64,000 nt of DNA, from the NCBI RefSeq assembly GCF_002776525.5, contig NC_045452.1, forward strand, positions 26,828,982 to 26,892,981, read 5' to 3'. Of the stretch, positions 32,460 to 44,479 are shown one piece after another. The notes under the pieces were generated by a model. It did not search any database. It was not told the DNA's origin and saw only the letters and a program-made list of their open reading frames with translations. How positions within the stretch are numbered: the first letter of the stretch is position 1; each line of letters opens with the position of its first letter. The translations under genes were made by a program, and so were the position numbers. Origin of the DNA: Piliocolobus tephrosceles. Lineage: Eukaryota; Chordata; Mammalia; Primates; Cercopithecidae.

Positions 32460-33475
32460 AATAGAACCAACATGTATGCAATGTGAGAGAAACTTAAGTT
32501 CACCGTGGCATGCCTCCACAACAGAATGGCATATAGTCACTGAAAACGGTTTTGACATGAGCAAAAGGTTCCTGTCTATCCTGGGGGTGGAGGGAGCACA
32601 AGGAGGCAGAACCGAAGAAAAAGTCAAGTTCCAAGTGGACTGAACGACGCCCAGAGTTTTTGGGCTTTCGACTGATGGGAATTACATCTAATCACTCAGT
32701 GACTGCCTCTCATGGAGAATATTATATTTTCCACATCTCCTATGATGAATATGTTCACAGTTGAAAAAGAGAAGAGTATAAGAGTCGATTCCAAGATTCT
32801 ATGATTTTTAAAGAGCCTATAATTATGAACGTCCTCTAAATAACCCCAGAGGTTCAGAGACCCTGGCAGCCCTCAGTGATGTGAACGGGGTGCTAGGCAC
32901 AGATTCTCAGTGACAGAGAGAGCTCTCAGGGCAAACAGCAGGGCTCAGCCCCTGCATCGAGCACCCTCCTAGCCCTCGGTCCCCCTCAGGAATGCTCAGC
33001 CCTGTGTGCTGGGCTGCCCTGTGCCCTGCTGACCTAACTCCTCCCCATTCCGCAGACCCCTGGGTCTCTTCTATAGTAGCCCAGGGTGGGGGGCAGGAAG
33101 TGAGCTGGGGTGGGCCAGGCATCAGAAGCCCAACTGCTAGGATGGCTTCAGCCCTGAGCAGCACCTTCTTCCTTCTGAGGCCCAGGGTGCCCATGAACAC
33201 TGAGAAGGAGAAGGTCCCCACAGGACTCTTGTCTCGGACACCGAGGCCTGCAGCAGAAATGGCTCTCACAGGTCTGATTCCCAAGCCCTGGGCAGGATGC
33301 ACTAGCTGGCTGGGGTACAAATTCCCAGCTTTTTTTAAAACAGAAACTCAACCCATTTGGCGCATCACACTGGAAATCAGAACTCGCAGCAATTCCTGTC
33401 TTTGAAGCTCCCGTGAGTGCCCCTCCCTACCCCTCCCTGCAAGTCTTATGCAAACCAACCAGCCACAGGTTCCAC
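32460..33475. other. single-copy DNA
   Basis: AT-richer at 32640-32850, GC-rich after. No exon supported despite overlapping 137-codon frames on both strands at 32907-33405. Confidence 0.4.
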
Positions 33476-33479
33476 TGGG

Positions 33480-33570
33480 TTTCTGTGGTGTGATCACCGC
33501 TAATTTTCCACATTCTCTTTCGTTTTATTTTTCCTGCTCTGATTTATTAATTAGCCTCTCTGCTTGCAAC
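33480..33570. promoter_or_regulatory. candidate conserved non-coding element
   Basis: ATCACCGCTAATTTTCC and TGATTTATTAATTAGCCTC in 90 bases; repeat-free AT-rich island. Confidence 0.3.
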
Positions 33571-33749
33571 ACCATCCCAGCCCCAGAGCGGATCTTTCAA
33601 CACCGGGCACAGCTCTAAATGTTTTCTCTGCAGTGCGTCTCAGTGGGGGAGTGGAGAGGGAGCTTCCTGCTAAAATGGAGACTCCCCAGGGGAGGCCCCA
33701 GCCCTCCTTCCTGAGACCTGCAGCTTCCAGGTGTGTGGGTGAGCAGCAT

Positions 33750-34000
33750 TTTGAGGAATGCATTGGACTTTGTCAGATCCAAGTGCATCCATTAGTATTA
33801 CAAGCAAGCATGACTTATAAAACAACATCTAACACCTTATGGATTTTTAGGCACCAGATACTATTTTAAGCATTAATTAATCCTCAAAACAACTCTATGG
33901 AAAGGTATGATCACGCCCATCCAACAGGTGTGCCAACTGAGGCACAGAGCAGTGAAGTAACTTGCCCAAGCCCACCCCGCCAAGGGAGGTGAAGCCAGGC
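33750..34000 (-). repeat. MIR element, antisense
   Basis: AGCATTAATTAATCCTCAAAAC, then CAACTGAGGCACAGAGCAGT and AAGTAACTTGCCCAAGCCC: a long antisense MIR. Confidence 0.8.
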
Positions 34001-35280
34001 TCGGCCTTGGAAGGCAGCTCAGCGTGCCCTTGGCCTGAACCACCACCCCACCCGGCTCTTCCTACGGACTCTCCCGGCTCAGAGCAGACCCCCAGTGGGG
34101 TGTGGCCCACCGTGATTCCTCGGGCCCTGAGAGGATCCAGGTTTACGGGGACGGAAAGTGACCCGCTGATGCAGCTACAAGAAATAGCACTGGCGAGGTC
34201 CTTTTCTTATTAATGCATTGTACGTTTGGTTTCTTTCTTGTTGCTAAAAAAAAAAAAAAATCCCCTTGGAAAATACTTTTGCAAGCACCCAGTGCTTATC
34301 TGGTACTTTCCAGGCTTCTGAAAGAATCTGCAGTCACTGGGACATATCACCCCCTCCCTCTCTCGGGACCCAGCGCAGGATGCGCAGGCTGCCCTTCCTC
34401 CAGGCCCTCCCACACTCAGGGATCCTGGATATGCATCTTGCCAGATTCCTCTCTCCCTGCCTGGTGCCCAATGCCACATCTGAGGAAGTCATTGGATAAA
34501 CAGCCACAGTGAATGAAGAAACAGCCGGCTCTGATGGTCCAGCTGCTCCACCCTGGCAGGTTTCTGTGGCGTGGAGCCACCTCACACCAGCTGAGCCAGC
34601 CTGAGCAACACACAAAGTGTTTCTGCATGAAGCCCTGTCTGTATTTTACCATCTTCCATCCCATTTTACCTGCCTCTCTAAATAAAACCATCTGGCTAAA
34701 TAAAAGCAATTCAGGTCTGCAGATTCACCAAGCAGTAATTATTCACATTATAAAACCATCCTTTAACCAAAGGCACCAACACCCATCTCCAGGCACCGAG
34801 CGTATCGCGTTTGTAGAGACCGGGTTTGATGCACCTGAGTCCCTCCCACCCCACACTCCCAGGACTTTAACCCACTGGAAGACAGGCTCTGGGCAGGGCT
34901 CCAGTGTCGGGCTTTGAAGGAAGAGGCAAATCTTGCCAGGTGGCACAGGGGACAGTCCTCCAGGGAGAAGGAATGGGGGAGAGAAGGCAGGATGGGCAAC
35001 GTCGGGAGCAGGCAAGGACAACAGCACCTTGGGGTGGCAGGCGAGGTGGAGCTTCCAGCCCAGCAGCCATGATCAAGCAAAGCCCAGAGTGACCACACTA
35101 GGGACCACGTCCAGTGGTGCAGCTGTGTCCAGCCTGAGTGGGCAGAGGGTGGGAATGGCCGGCTAAGAAGAAGTCAGCGGTCATGCTGTGAGTGTCTCCC
35201 AGGTGCCCAGAGTCCTAGCCTCAGAGGCGGCTTCGGAGCAGTATCACCAGCCCCACTGCAGACAAGAGCCGGCGCAGCAC
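34000..35280. other. single-copy DNA with two AT-rich patches
   Basis: 34200-34270 includes a 15-A run. 34660-34775 has AATAAAACCATCTGGCTAA and CAGTAATTATTCACATT and may be conserved. No exon supported. Confidence 0.4.
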
Positions 35281-35284
35281 CCAG

Positions 35285-35425
35285 GAGGAGCACACAGAGC
35301 CACTCTGCAGCTGTGTGACCTTGGGAAGACCCCTGAACCTCTCTGAGCTTCAGCCTCCTCATCTGGGTAAACACCACCTGTACTCACAGGGGTGCTGTGA
35401 CCTCAAAGTGAGAAGATGTGCTCAT
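35285..35425 (+). repeat. MIR element
   Basis: GCAGCTGTGTGACCTTGGGA then AACCTCTCTGAGCTTCAGCC: sense MIR core. Confidence 0.85.
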
Positions 35426-35430
35426 GGTCC

Positions 35431-35912
35431 TGTGATGGTTAATTTCACATGGCAGCCTGACCTGGCTAAGGGGTCACACAGCTGGTAAATACGCTTTCTG
35501 GGTGTGTCTGTGAGGGCGTTTCCGGAAGAGATCAGCACGTGGGCACGTAGACCCAGGAAAGAGAATCCATGGCACCAGTTCAGGTGGGCACCCTCCAATC
35601 CACTGAGGGTCCAGATGGAACAAAAAGGCAGGGAAGGATGGCCTCTCTTCCTGAGCTGGGACATCCTCCTTCTGCTCTCAGGCCTCAGAGCTCCTGGTCC
35701 CCAGGCCTTCAGACTCTGGGAGTTAACCCCAGGCCCTCAGGCCTCAGATTCGGACTGAATGACAGCACTGGCGTTCCCGAGTCTCCAGCTTCCAGGTGAT
35801 GGATCATGGGACTTCTCGGCCTTCACCATTGCAGGCCCCCATGATCAATCCCTGTTCACATCCCCATCTGTATCCCATTGGTTCTGCTCTCTGGTGAGCC
35901 CTGACGGATGCA
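35431..35912 (+). mobile_element. ERVL-type LTR (MLT2-like)
   Basis: Begins TGTGATGGTTAATTTCACAT, continues with TTTCTGGGTGTGTCTGTGAG and GAACAAAAAGGCAG, and ends CCCTGACGGATGCA. The 5-bp flanks GGTCC and GGTGC are a near-match target duplication. Solo LTR, no viral genes. Confidence 0.65.
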
Positions 35913-35929
35913 GGTGCTTAGAATTGAGT

Positions 35930-36005
35930 TGGGCTGTTATCAGCGCTCAAAGACACTTCCTTCACATTACACATGAGGACAGAGATGCGTGGTGAGGCTG
36001 AGGGT
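35930..36005 (-). repeat. MIR fragment, antisense
   Basis: ACATTACACATGAGGACAGA fits a diverged reversed MIR core. Confidence 0.45.
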
Positions 36006-36009
36006 ACGC

Positions 36010-36500
36010 ACTTTCCTGGTAGTTCTATATGAGCCCTGGTCCACGACAGGGAGGCACCGTGCTTTGTCCCGGGCACAGCGATAAACAACGCAGCTCTGTC
36101 CCCTCCCACCCCACGTCCAGCCATCAACCCGAGAGGAAGGCGGCTGAGCACTCCAGCTTGACGACACAGCGGTGCGAGCACAGGGGAGATGCTCTGTGTG
36201 CTCTGCACAAGCAACATCCCACCAGGCTGGGCTCGACGGGTCAGAGATATAAGGGAACCAAGGGAGGAGGCTCTCCGGGGAGGGGGATTTTGCCTGGGGG
36301 CAAAGCTGAGCAGGAAGAGGAAGGCCGTCTGGACAGTGGCCCCAGTGCTAGGGCACTCAACCTATGAGGCGGAGGCTCAACCCAGGGGCCCAAGAGTCAG
36401 TGTTTTCCTACACCGAGGAGTGTATCTTTTCCTCATTACTCAACACTTAACGGGGTGACAGACGGAATGAAACAGTAAGCCATCGGCAGCCCCATTACGG
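36010..36500. other. single-copy DNA
   Basis: Nothing recognised. Confidence 0.4.
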
Positions 36501-36660
36501 CCCCAGCAAGATGGCTCCAAATTAAATCTAACCGTCAATGAAATCGTCAATATTTAATTTACTCATTGCAGGTGGCAATTCAGCCCTCGTGACAATATCG
36601 TTTAATGGCACAAATACTGGGATTTATCACATGTTTTGGGACTGCAGAGCTGCCGAGCTT
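36500..36660. promoter_or_regulatory. candidate conserved non-coding element
   Basis: Includes CCAAATTAAATCTAACCG, two CGTCAAT(G/A) copies, ATATTTAATTTACTCATTGC and TATCGTTTAATGGCAC. Repeat-free AT-rich island between GC-rich blocks. Confidence 0.38.
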
Positions 36661-37985
36661 CCTTCACGAGGCGGCCGCTGCCCAGGGAGACCTCGAGGGA
36701 CCCTCCACAAGTGGCCCTGGGAGGTCTGAAGCCCAAGGCCAGCGGGACCACAAGGCCTGACCGCCGGAAAGGCCCGGGGGACCTCTTGCTGGGCCCACTC
36801 AAGGCAGTGCTTTGTTTCTGGAATCCACTTTGGAAACAGAAAACTTAGGGCTAAGGGACAGGGGCCCCTCCGAGCGGTGGGCTCTCCCTCCTCCTCTGAC
36901 CTCCCTCTCTTCTCATCAGAGCTGTACCCCAGATGCTCATGGCTGGGCCTGCAGCATTCAGGAGCCAATCAAGTGAAGAGAAACAACGGCCACGTTCACT
37001 CACCAACCACAGGGAAAGAGGAGGCAGTCATCACGCCTCAGTCCTGCGTTCCGTCCTCGTCCCAGCCCTCCTGCTGGTGGTGGGACTTGTACCCAGAGGC
37101 CACTGCCCACATGGCGGTCCAACAGCCACCCCCACCTCAGCACGGCCCCCTCCCTCCGCCCTCTGAGCTCACAGCTCTCTTGTCCTGCACATTCTGCTGG
37201 ACCTGTGGCCTCCCCGGCCCCGCATGTCCACTCCTCGGCCACTGCTGTGGGCCCACAGCCTCTGCAGGGGACCATAGCCTTGGAAAGCCAGGTAGAGAAC
37301 ACAGTTGCACAGTGCTCACCCAGCCTCAGAGGGTCAGGCACCGGACAGGACACTTTACAACAATTAGCTCTTCCGGAAAAAGTTGTTTGGGTTTTTTCCC
37401 TGATCCTTTGAATGAAAAACCCTCTGAAGGTACAAAAGCAAGTTCCCAAACTGACTGTAGGAGTGAGAGAGACCCGGGCTGCCATGCAGGCGAGTGTGCG
37501 GACCCCTCACAGCCTTCCTCTGGGGTTTGCCACTGCCCGTCCTCATGCTGCCTCCAGAGGGAGTTCTCAAGCTCCATTTTACCCGTATTTAAATAATGTC
37601 TGCATGGAATCAATAGTCAGCCCTCTCTGTCTTCTAGCACTGCTTTTTTTCTCCTGCCTTGAATTCCCATTTGTTTGGTGTTCTGTGTTCCTCCTGCTAA
37701 TTTTTCCTAAGTTCCCTGATAGAATTATAAAACCCTTTCCTGTGCAAACACACCAGGCACCAGTTCCCTGTTGCTAACCTAAATAGGTTTCTCTCCAGGC
37801 TGCTGGGGCCCCCTCTCCTGAATTTAGATCTGCTGTTTTTCTGGGCTTAATTCCTTTATTTCAGTAGAATGCCTTGCCCAGTAGCTTTCTGAGAAAGGTG
37901 ACGCATGAAACAGGCATTCTAAACCCGTTCAGGCCTTGCATGTCTAAAAGCAGAACTCTAGCTAGACCTGATCACCCCTGGGCAA
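36660..37985. other. single-copy DNA
   Basis: 36660-36790 has moderate CpG content but is too short for a CpG island. No exon or repeat recognised in the rest; 37560-37980 is AT-richer. Confidence 0.4.
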
Positions 37986-37987
37986 TG

Positions 37988-38291
37988 TTTTTTTTTTTTT
38001 TTTGAGATGGAGTTTCACTCTTGTTGGGTCCAGGCTGGAGTGCAATGGCGCGATCTTGGCTCACTGCAACCTCCGCCTCCTGGGTTCGAGCGATTCTCCT
38101 GCCTCAGCCTCCTGAGTAGCTGGGACTACAGGTATGTGCTATCATGCCTGGCTAATTTTTTGTACTTTTAGTAGAGACGGGGTTTCTCCATTTGGTCAGG
38201 CTGGGCTTGAACTCCCGACCTCAGGTGATCTGCCCACCTCAGCCTCCCAAAGTGCTGGGATTACAGGCGTGAGCCACCGCGCCCAGTCCCC
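37988..38291 (-). mobile_element. AluS element, antisense
   Basis: Poly-T, both monomers; CCCTGGGCA on each side is the target duplication. Confidence 0.95.
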
Positions 38292-38459
38292 ATCCCTGGG
38301 CATTTTGAGTGCACGGCTCTGCTGGCTTCTGGCATCCGGGCCTGCTGCCTCCCTGACTCCTTCGTGACTAACCGGACTGCCCCTCTCCCTATACAGTGAG
38401 GGTCTAGTCGGGGTCTGCTCAAACCCCGTGCTCCGGAATTTCATGGTGTGCACTGCAGT

Positions 38460-39400
38460 GTGGACCTTTTCCTGTTAGTTGTGCTGAGAACTCCGAGAGC
38501 TTTCTCAACTCAGAGGCCTGTGTCCTTTGATTAGGAATGTGCACATTCCATCCATGCGGTTCTCTCCGCCAATGCCCCTGTTTTATCTGAAACTCCTTAG
38601 TTGGACATTTCCAATTTTCTCAATTTTTCTCACCTAGTCCCATTTCATTAGCATCCTATTCTACTTTTTGAGCCATCTCCTCAGCTTCATCTTCCAGCCC
38701 TCCTTCGATTTTTTTTTTCTTTTTTTTTTTTTTTGAGACAGAGTCCCACTCTGTCGCCCAGGCTGGAGTGCAGTGGTGCGATCTTGGCTCACAGCAACCT
38801 CTGTCTCCTAGGTTCAAGAGATTCTCCTGCCTCAGACTCTTAAGTAACTGAGATTACAGGCGCCCGCCACCACACCTAATTTTTGTATTTTTATTTTTGT
38901 ATTTTGTGGAAACAGAGTTTTTGTATTTTGTAGAGACGGGGTTTCACCATGTTGGCCAGCCTGGTCTCGAACTCTTGACCTCAGGTGATCTGCCCACCTT
39001 GGCCTCCCAAAATGCTGGGATTACAGGTATGAGCTACTGCACCCGGCCCTTCCTTTGATTATTTAACTGCACGATCTACATTTATTTCCGATGTCTCCTG
39101 CTGTTTCCATGGCCGGTCCCCGCTGGAGTGCATGTTCTGATTCATGAGTGTTCTACTGCCCGATTTCTCGGAGGATGAGAGAGTTCTGGAAGCCTTCTTT
39201 TGCTTCCTGCATGGCCTCCTCTCCCTCTCAGATCCGGTTTCTGTCTGTCTTGGTCTCTTCCTTGTTGGAAGCTCCCCTGGCACGTCCTGAGACCACTGAC
39301 GATCTGTTCCCATCTCAGGATGAGGCTCGCATGCCTTCTGGAGGGCCTGGTGTGTTGGTGATGCTGAATAACAAACACCTAGAGAATGACATTTTCCCCC
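38460..39400 (-). repeat. possible ancient LINE, antisense, split by Alu
   Basis: CTCAGCTTCATCTTCCAGCC continuing past the Alu resembles an old antisense LINE body. Weak; could be single-copy sequence. Confidence 0.25.
38709..39050 (-). mobile_element. AluS element, antisense, with internal expansion
   Basis: Complete Alu plus about 40 extra bases at 38880-38935, where TTTTTGTATTTT is present three times. Confidence 0.94.
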
Positions 39401-40650
39401 AACCCATCTTCTCATACTCTCCACTTTGTGCTTCACGCCTTAACTGTGGGACTTCTCACACTTCTGGGCCTCTTTGTGCCTTGCTCTTGTGCGGGCCTTT
39501 GCTCCTGCTGTCTGTCCCCTGCCTGGGTCCTTCCTCCTCCTTTCTAACTGGTCCAGGTGATCAGTAGACACCAGTTCTAGCCAAGTGCTCTCCCAAGGCC
39601 CCAAGAAAAGTGTTTGCGTGCTCAGCAGGTTTCATTCACACCTGGCTGCCCCTGGCTCTGACCTGGAGACCAGTCTGTCTATGCTCCTACCATGGAGAGG
39701 AAGCCAGTGATGGGGAAGACGGGCAGGTCATTTCAGATGCACCCAGGTGGTTGCGGTGCTGCAGAGGATGTCTGAGCTGGGCACAGCAGAGGCACCAATG
39801 ACAGGGAGCCAGTGCTACACGAGGGAAAAGACTTCATGGAGGAGCTGATCATTGAAAACAATAAAGAGACGACCAACAGGTGCACAGGAGAGAAGATATC
39901 CCAGGAGAGGAAATGGCTTCAGTTGAGACCAGAGTTATGAAAGAAGCCCAGGAGTTCAGAAGATGCAAGCACAGGGCCCATCCGGAGCAACAGCAAGGGC
40001 AGGGGCTGAGCCAAACGTAAGGCAGCAAAAGTGAGCCCGGCCAGCTTGTGAGAAGTCGGGGCAGCGCCTCCAGGAAGCGCTCTGAGCAGGGCCAGTCTGC
40101 ACTCCAGAGAGCGGGCCCTCCGCGTTGTGACCTCAGCATTGGACGTGTCTCCAGTCCTGCATCCCTCTCTAATGGCTGAAACCTGAGCATTCCTCACTGC
40201 ACACCCAATGCCTCACACAAGGCCTGGCACCCAGTAGATGCTAAGTAAACATCCACCTGAAAAGACAACCATCCCAGGAAACCCCTGAACACCTCCAGAA
40301 GCCACGGGACCCATTGCTGGACCTATTTTTCCATTTCCTGCTGATCTCCAGTTGTCTTGGCCCTGCAGAGACACCCCCTCCCTCCACAGCTACCTGAGTT
40401 CAGTGTCGGATAGTGGCTTTGAAGACAACTATCTCTTTTTTTCCTTCACTGCCTGAAAAATGAGAAAATTCTGGGTCGACACTGCAGTCTGGCAGCACCA
40501 GGCAAAGCCCCCAACTCCTGTCCCTCAACGACTACAGTCACCTGCTTCCCAAATCGTCGCCACTCTCCACCGGCTGGAAGTCACTGCTGCCTGCACCCAT
40601 ATTAAGGGGCCATGGGTGACCTGGCTGCTGGTTCTTCCCGCATCCGTCTT
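39400..40650. other. single-copy DNA with L2 end
   Basis: Apart from faint LINE similarity at 39920-40060 and the L2 fragment at 40178, nothing is recognised. Confidence 0.4.
40178..40252 (+). repeat. L2 3'-end fragment
   Basis: AAGGCCTGGCACCCAGTAGA + TGCTAAGTAAACA is the typical L2 3' end. Confidence 0.6.
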
Positions 40651-40660
40651 CCCCGAAAGC

Positions 40661-41058
40661 TGTGTGATGGTGACTGTGTTAACTGGACTGGACCACGGGG
40701 TGCACAGACATCTGGGCAAGCGTTACTTTGGTGTGTCTGCGAGGATGTTTCTGGATGAGATTCACATCGGAATTGGTGGCCTGAGTAAAGCAGGTGGGCC
40801 TCACCAGTGAATGAGGGTCTCATCCAACCAGTCAGATGCCTGAACAAAGCAAACGGTCTCAGTAAGTCCTGCTGTCTGCCCGCACTCAGCCAGGACACCA
40901 GGGTTTTCTTGCCTTCAGAGGCAAACTGAAGCATCACCCTTTCTCAGGTCTCCAGCCTCCTTCTGGACTGGAACTTACAGCATCGACCCTCCAGGCTCTC
41001 CAGCTTGTCCACTGCAGATTCTGGGACTTGAGGATCTGTCCCTTCAAAATCACATGAG
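40661..41058 (+). mobile_element. ERVL-type LTR, 3' end cut
   Basis: Same family as the LTR at 35431: TGTGTGATGGTGACTGTG, GGATGAGATTCACATCGG, TCATCCAACCAGTCAGATGC. It ends at CAAAATCACATGAGTTGA beside an Alu, so the last part is missing. Confidence 0.6.
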
Positions 41059-41059
41059 T

Positions 41060-41349
41060 TGATTTTTTTTTTGAGATGGAGTCTCATTCTGTCACCCAGG
41101 CTGGAGTGCAGTGGCGCGATCTCGGTTCATTGCAACCTCTGACTCCCTGGTTCAAGCGATTCTCCTGTCTCAGCCTCCCGAGTAGCTGGGATTATAGGCA
41201 CGTGCCACGCCCGGCTCATTTTTGTATTTTTAGTAGAGACGGGGTTTCACCACGTTGGCCGAGATGGTCTCGATCTGCTGACCTCGTAATCCACCTGCCT
41301 CGCCCTCCCAAAGTGCTGCGATTACAGGTGTGAGCCACCACGCCCAGCC
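41060..41349 (-). mobile_element. AluY-like element, antisense
   Basis: Poly-T, GAGATGGAGTCTCATTCTGT; reverse strand reads GACCATCTCGGCCAACGTGG. Both monomers present. Confidence 0.93.
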
Positions 41350-42350
41350 TGATTTTTTATATAATTTCAACTTTTATTTTAGATTCAGAGGGTACAGGTG
41401 CAGGTTACATGGATACACTTTGTGATGTTCAGATGTGGGGTACAACTGATCCTGTCATCCAGGTAGTGAGCACAGTACCCAACAGTTCTGCAACCTTGCT
41501 CCCCTCCTCCCCTCTCTGCTCTAGGAGTCCCCAGTGTCCACTGTTGCCATCTTTATGTCCCTGTGAATCTAATGTTTAGCTCCTACTTCCAAGTGAAAAC
41601 ATGTGGTAATTGGTTTTCTGTTCCTGCATTAATTTGCTTAGGATAATGGCCTTCAGGCCGGGCGTGGTGCCTCATGCCTGTGATACCAGCACTTTGGGAA
41701 GCCAAGACGGGCAGAACACCTGAGGCCAGGAGTTCAAGACCAGCCTGGCCAACACAGTAAAACCCAGTCTCTACTAAAAATATGAAAATAAGCCAGGCGT
41801 GGTGGTGCATCCCTGTAATCCCAGCTATTCGAGAGGCTGAAGCAGGAAAATCGCTTGAACCAGAGAGGCAAAGGTTGCAGTGAGCCGAGGTTGCACCACT
41901 GCACTCCAGCCTGAGCGACAGAGACTCCATCTCAAAAATAAATAAATAAATAAATAAAATAAAGATAATGACCTCCAGCTGCATTCATGTTGTTGCAAAG
42001 GGCATTATTTTATTCTTTTTTATGGCTGTGTAGTATTCCATGGTGCATACGCACCACGTTTTCTTTATTCAGTCTACCATTGATGGACACTTAGGTTGAC
42101 TCCATGTCTTTGCTATTGTGAGTAATGCTGAGATGTACACATTAGTGCATGTGTCTTTTGGGTAGAATGATATGTTTTCTTTCCAATATATACCCAGTAA
42201 TGGGATTGCTGGGTCGAATGGTAGCTCTGTCCTAAGTTCTTTGAGAAATCTCCAAACTGCCTTCCATGGTGGCTGAACTAATTTACATTCCCACCAAGAC
42301 TGTATAAGCGTTCCCTCTTCTCTGCAGCCTCACATAACTTTTTAACGATC
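41350..42350 (-). mobile_element. L1 (L1PB/L1MA-like) 3' end, antisense, split by Alu
   Basis: TACAGGTGCAGGTTACATGG, TGTGTAGTATTCCATGGTGC and ATACCCAGTAATGGGATTGC appear in the order expected of an antisense L1 3'UTR and ORF2 end. Broken frames. Confidence 0.88.
41657..41964 (+). mobile_element. AluS element in L1
   Basis: Complete, with (AAAT)n tail; GATAATGGCCTTC / GATAATGACCTCC flank. Confidence 0.95.
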
Positions 42351-42352
42351 TG

Positions 42353-43013
42353 TAGAGGCGCCTCAACTTATGATGAAGTTACATCCTGATAAGTCACTGT
42401 AAGTTGAAAATATCCTAAGTTGAAAATACATTTAATAGCCGGGCGCGGTGGCTCAAGCCTGTAATCCCAGCACTTTGGGAGGCGGAGATGGGTGGATCAC
42501 GAGGTCAGAAGATCAAGACCATCCTGGCTAACACGGTGAAACCCCGTCTCTACTAAAAAATACAAAAATCTAGCCGGGCGAGGTGGCGTGCGCCTGTAGT
42601 CCCAGCTACTCAGGAGGCTGAGACAGGAGAATGGCGTAAACCCAGGAGGCGGAGCTTGCAGTGAGCTGAGATCCGGCCACTGTGCTCCAGCCTGGGCAAC
42701 AGAGCGAGACTCCGTCTCAAAAAAAAAAAAAAAAAAAAGAAAATACATTTAATACACCTGGCCTGCTGAACATCATAGCTTAGCCCAGCCTAACTTACTG
42801 TGCTCAGAACACCTCACATTGGTGTGGCTGATGGGAGCTGCAGCTCACAGCTGCTGCTCAGCATTGCAAGGGAGTATCACACTGAGTATCGTTAACCTGG
42901 GAAAAGATAAAAATTGAAAGTATGGTTTCTACTGAACGTATATTGCTTTTGTACCATCATAGAGTCACAAAAGCATAGTATGTGAAACCATCATTAGTCA
43001 GGGACCATCTGTA
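42353..43013. mobile_element. Tigger-type (TcMar) non-autonomous element
   Basis: TA at both edges, with terminal inverted repeats matching TRGNCCCTCRACTTAYGATG-type ends (left near 42355, right near 43005). Body has AACATCATAGCTTAGCCCAG. No transposase. Interrupted by an AluYR. Confidence 0.65.
42437..42738 (+). mobile_element. AluYR-type element (Old World monkey lineage)
   Basis: Carries GCGAGGTGGCGTGCGCC, ATGGCGTAAACCC and GAGATCCGGCCAC. GAAAATACATTTAAT (15 bp) flanks both sides with no mismatch, so the insertion is recent. Confidence 0.95.
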
Positions 43014-43329
43014 CACCACACATCCTACTGGCTGTGCTCCTCCAGGGAACTCCGACAAAAAGCTGGGTCCCACGTAACCCAGTGTCTTGCTCAGAGGGAA
43101 CACCGGGTACTGGATGGACGCATGCCGAATGAAGAGCTGCCTGCAGGTGCCTCATGGAACGATGGGGATAGAGGCTAGGGCGGGGTGGGGGTGTGCCCTA
43201 CTCGCCATGTGGCCAGAGGACTCAGCCCCGATGCATGTAGAGGCCGCACAAGAACACCTCATAGCACCAGGAACAGAGCCGCGTGGTACAGTTTTCTTTT
43301 CCAAGCACCATGATGATAAAACAAATCAT

Positions 43330-43462
43330 GATTCCTCTACCTGTGCATTATTTCGTGGTTTGCAAGGTACTGGCTCATCCAGTTCTTTCAACAACCCTGG
43401 GTAGACACTGCCATCTGGAAATGAGGAGGCTGAGCTCTCTGGGGGCTCAGAGGCTGTCCCCC
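43330..43462 (-). repeat. MIR element, antisense
   Basis: TTCTTTCAACAACCCTGGGTAG and CATCTGGAAATGAGGAGGCTG match reversed MIR. Confidence 0.65.
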
Positions 43463-43712
43463 AGATCCCTCCTCTTAACAGAATCAAGATCTCGGCTTCT
43501 CCGCAAGGACACTCTGCAGTTGTGGCACGGACTCCCTGCTCTCCCTTCTGGGAACAGAAGGGAAACCTCATGGTAGGCCTGGCCTGGCAGCCACGCTCAC
43601 ACCACTGCAGCAGCCCTGAGGGCAAGACAGCACGCTGGTGAGGGAGGGCAACCCACCACACTGAACTGTGTTTTGAGGGTACTGAGGGTGGATCAGCCCT
43701 CACTGTTAAGGA
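43462..43712. other. single-copy DNA
   Basis: Nothing recognised. Confidence 0.4.
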
Positions 43713-43738
43713 TTTTGTTGTTGTTGTTGTTATTATCT
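43712..43738 (+). repeat. (TTG)n microsatellite
   Basis: Short GTT repeat of five to six units ending TTATTATC. Confidence 0.85.
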
Positions 43739-43924
43739 AGAAATAAAGTGACTTCTATGAAGCCCTCACTTCTATGAAGCCGGGTCTGAGAGCCCCAAGA
43801 TGACGTGACCCATGGTTTCTCCAGGCCTTTCTCGGCAACCCTTGTCACGGTCATCATTGTCATCATCATTGATTCATTTGGTAATGAATCAAAGCCTGGC
43901 ACACAGAGGGCACTCAGGGTCATC

Positions 43925-44120
43925 TTTGGAAGGGCACTGGCTCCAGGGCCAGTCGCCTGTGTTCCAGCCCTGACCTCGGCCCCGTCCAGCTGTGTGTGTG
44001 TCAGAAGGGTTGCTGGAAGCCTTGGCTTCCTCGTCACTGGAGTGGACCCAACGAGAGCAAGAGCGTGTGTTTCCTGGGGCTGTGGGGAAGATGAAACAGA
44101 CGAGTATCTGTACGTATGCG
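43925..44120 (+). repeat. MIR element
   Basis: CTCCAGGGCCAGTCGCCTGT, CTTGGCTTCCTCGTCACTGG and GGAAGATGAAACAGACGAG keep the MIR order in sense orientation; diverged. Confidence 0.5.
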
Positions 44121-44129
44121 CTGCCTCTA

Positions 44130-44475
44130 GACTGACAAACACGGAGGATTCAATCCACTCGTTAATATTAATATTCACTGAGGCCTCAACCCTCTGTCTT
44201 CCCTGCATCACCGTTTAACCATTATCTTCCCTAAACAGACCCACCCAGAGACACACTCAACAGTTAGGCCACTCTTCCCACCAACAGCCACAGCCCGAGA
44301 GAGGACGGACTTCGCGTGGTGCACCCCGGCCTCCCTGCACTGACTCTCGTACCCCTGAACCTGGGGTCTCCCACTGAGCAGCTCAAGCCTGGCCATTTGG
44401 CAGCCCCAGGGGCGCAGAGGAGGACCACTCCCAAAGCTCCGATCTTCAGCGGCAAAACAACGGCCCCCGACTCAG
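44130..44475. other. single-copy DNA
   Basis: Nothing recognised. Confidence 0.4.
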
Positions 44476-44479
44476 CAGG

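Noticed and set aside
36660..36790. possible CpG island or promoter
   Set aside because: Too short, CpG count modest, and no initiator or exon next to it.
43260..43280. possible RE1/REST site
   Set aside because: Only about 15 of 21 positions agree; several key bases are missing.
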